From JAVMKJ01 sp031732855 (lineage in GTDB: Bacteria; Pseudomonadota; Gammaproteobacteria; Competibacterales; Competibacteraceae): a stretch of DNA of 5,340 nt. A program made the translations under genes and the position numbers. Under the pieces are notes generated by a model. That model had not been told where the DNA came from. It did not search any database and saw only the letters and a program-made list of their open reading frames with translations. The stretch lies in contig JAVMKJ010000064.1 in the NCBI GenBank assembly GCA_031732855.1, positions 1-5,340 on the forward strand, in the 5' to 3' direction. Of the stretch, positions 3,811-5,340 are shown one piece after another (position 1 is the stretch's first letter; each line of letters opens with the position of its first letter).

Positions 3811-5340
3811 GCGAACATCCACTCGTCAAGTCAATCGATATCCTGCTGGTGGAGGATAACGCCGGCGACGCCGACTTCATCGAGAAACGGTTGCTGATGG
3901 ATGGCTCGACGGCGTTCGCCATCGAGCGCGCGCCGCGGCTGGCGGTGGCGCTCGAACGGATCGGCGCGAACCGCTTCGACGTGGTTCTGCTCGATCTCGA
4001 GTTGCCCGACAGCGATGGGCTGGACACGCTCCGCGCGATGCGGCGGGCCGCCGATACGCCCGTGGTCGTGCTGACCGACAACGACGACGAGCGGCTGGGG
4101 TTGGCGGCGATCCAGGAAGGTGCCCAGGATTACGTGGTGAAAGGGCAGATCTCCGGCGCCCTCCTGTCGCGCGTCCTGCGCTATGCCCTGGAGCGTCATC
4201 GTAGCGCCCAGCGGTTGCGGGAGAGCGAGCAAAAGTTCCGCGGACTGTTCGATAAGATGGCCGAGGGCGTGGCGCTGCACGAAATCGTCCACGACGATCG
4301 GGGCCATGCGGTGGAATACCGCATCATCGACGTCAACCCGGCCTACGAGCGGCATACTGGGCTAGCGCCCTCGGCGGTGCGCGGCCGCCTCGCGACCGAA
4401 ATCTATGGCGTAAAAGCCCCGTTTCTGGAGGCGTACGAGCGAGTGGCGCGTACCCACGAGCCCGTGAGCTTCGAGGCGTTTTTTGAGCCGCTGAACAGGC
4501 ACTATTCCATATCCGCTTTCGTGCTGGAGCAGGGGTTCTTCGCCACGGTTTTTGAAGACGTGACCGAGCGCGGACGGGCCGGGCAATTACTACAGGCCAC
4601 GGTAGAACGCTTCTACGCGATTCTTTCAAATCTGTACGCCGGCGTTCTGCTGGTGACGAATGAAAGCCGGGTTGAGTTCGCCAATCAGGCATTCTGTGAC
4701 CTTTTCGATTTGGAAAACTCGCCCGCGGAGCTAACAGGACTCACCGCGGCCGAGATGATCGAAAGAATCGGGGACGTTTATCTGCATCCCGACGAAGCCG
4801 TCGCGCGCATCCGGGAGATAGTGGGTCGGGGAGAACCGGTAAGAGGCGAGGAAGTCGCCATGCGTGGCGGACGGACATTTCTGCGAGATTTCATTCCCAT
4901 CAGTCTGGATGGAAAATTATACGGTCGCTTGTGGCATCACTTGGATATTAGCGAGCGCAAGCAGGCGGAGGCGGCGTTGCGGGAGATGGAGCGCAAGTAT
5001 CGCGAGATCTTCGAGACCTCGCCCGTGGGGCTCTACCAGTCCACCCCGGAAGGCCGCTACATCGATGTTAACCCGGCCTTTGCCCGGATACTTGGGTACT
5101 CGACCCCGGACGAGATCGTTCGCGAGATCTCCGACATCGGCGCCCAGCTTTACGCGAATCCCGGGGACCGGGAGACCCTGACCCGGCAGGTCGCGGAGCG
5201 GGGGGAGGTCCGGGGGTTCGAGGCTGAGGCAAAGCGACGGGACGGTCAGGTCATCTGGGTGTCGATCGACGCCGTGGCCGTTCGCGATGCGGTTGGGGCG
5301 ATCCGCATGTACCAGGGGGCCATAACCGACATCACCGAGC
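3807..5340 (+). CDS. Receiver domain plus three PAS domains, signalling protein (3' end outside window)
   Basis: 511 residues are visible and the frame is open at the right edge. Residues about 9-130 are a response-regulator receiver with acidic pair Glu16-Asp17 (LLVEDN), phosphoacceptor Asp63 (LLDLELPDSDG), Thr90 (VVVLTD) and Lys112 (DYVVKG), so phosphorylation should be possible. A charged helix (125-145, ALERHRSAQRLRESE) links to PAS1 (about 144-254, IIDVNPAYERHTG and ending EDVTERGRA), PAS2 (about 266-384, FANQAFCDLF, ending HHLDISERKQ) and PAS3 (about 398-511, YIDVNPAFARILGY, KRRDGQVIWV, ending GAITDITE). Short helices of signalling-linker type separate PAS2 and PAS3 (EAALREMERKYREIF). 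The output domain lies beyond the window; a histidine kinase, GGDEF or EAL domain is the usual possibility, and none can be chosen here. The start is GTG, overlapping the TGA of the decayed kinase fragment (GTGA). PAS ligands cannot be read. Confidence 0.92.
   Translation, partial: MSEHPLVKSIDILLVEDNAGDADFIEKRLLMDGSTAFAIERAPRLAVALERIGANRFDVVLLDLELPDSDGLDTLRAMRRAADTPVVVLTDNDDERLGLAAIQEGAQDYVVKGQISGALLSRVLRYALERHRSAQRLRESEQKFRGLFDKMAEGVALHEIVHDDRGHAVEYRIIDVNPAYERHTGLAPSAVRGRLATEIYGVKAPFLEAYERVARTHEPVSFEAFFEPLNRHYSISAFVLEQGFFATVFEDVTERGRAGQLLQATVERFYAILSNLYAGVLLVTNESRVEFANQAFCDLFDLENSPAELTGLTAAEMIERIGDVYLHPDEAVARIREIVGRGEPVRGEEVAMRGGRTFLRDFIPISLDGKLYGRLWHHLDISERKQAEAALREMERKYREIFETSPVGLYQSTPEGRYIDVNPAFARILGYSTPDEIVREISDIGAQLYANPGDRETLTRQVAERGEVRGFEAEAKRRDGQVIWVSIDAVAVRDAVGAIRMYQGAITDITE

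Noticed and set aside
3831..4355. A 174-residue minus-strand frame opposite the receiver domain.
   Set aside because: The plus strand encodes a receiver with all its active residues and PAS1; the antisense frame has no family signal.

Overview
This GC-rich window looks like chromosomal DNA of a gammaproteobacterium. The organism call is an inference: the UbiX sequence is very close in character to pseudomonad and purple-sulfur-type gammaproteobacterial UbiX proteins, and the rest of the window uses GC-rich codons. A more precise lineage cannot be read from the sequence alone.

Minus strand, 3566 down to 1: a run of six co-oriented genes. A sigma-70-like promoter (perfect TTGACA -35 box, weak -10 box) lies just ahead of ubiX (flavin prenyltransferase). 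ubiX is followed, with gaps of only 6 and 8 bases, by a LON substrate-binding-domain protein and an alpha/beta hydrolase. After 39 bases comes a six-helix inner-membrane protein of unknown function. After a further 80 bases comes a pair separated by 11 bases: a signal-peptide-bearing periplasmic protein and a small glycine-zipper lipoprotein, whose stop codon is the first codon of the window. The first three genes look like one transcription unit. The last pair may be co-transcribed with them or have its own start. A small hairpin covers the ribosome binding site of the periplasmic protein gene.

Plus strand, 3580 to the right edge: a decayed 3' fragment of a sensor histidine kinase (the C-terminal part of its ATPase domain, with an in-frame amber codon, a damaged glycine-rich G2 box and no 5' part), whose stop overlaps the GTG start of a large response-regulator gene. 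That gene encodes a receiver domain followed by three PAS domains and runs off the right edge without a stop, so its output domain is not visible. It is absent from simple complete-ORF lists because it is open at the 3' end.

The biology divides in two: a housekeeping and cell-envelope cluster led by ubiX, and the remains of a two-component system in which the kinase upstream of the regulator has been lost. I see no CRISPR array, tRNA, rRNA, insertion sequence or integrase. I do not see a clear novel system. The most unusual things are the decayed kinase next to an apparently intact receiver-PAS protein, and a compositional shift inside that protein around its second PAS domain.
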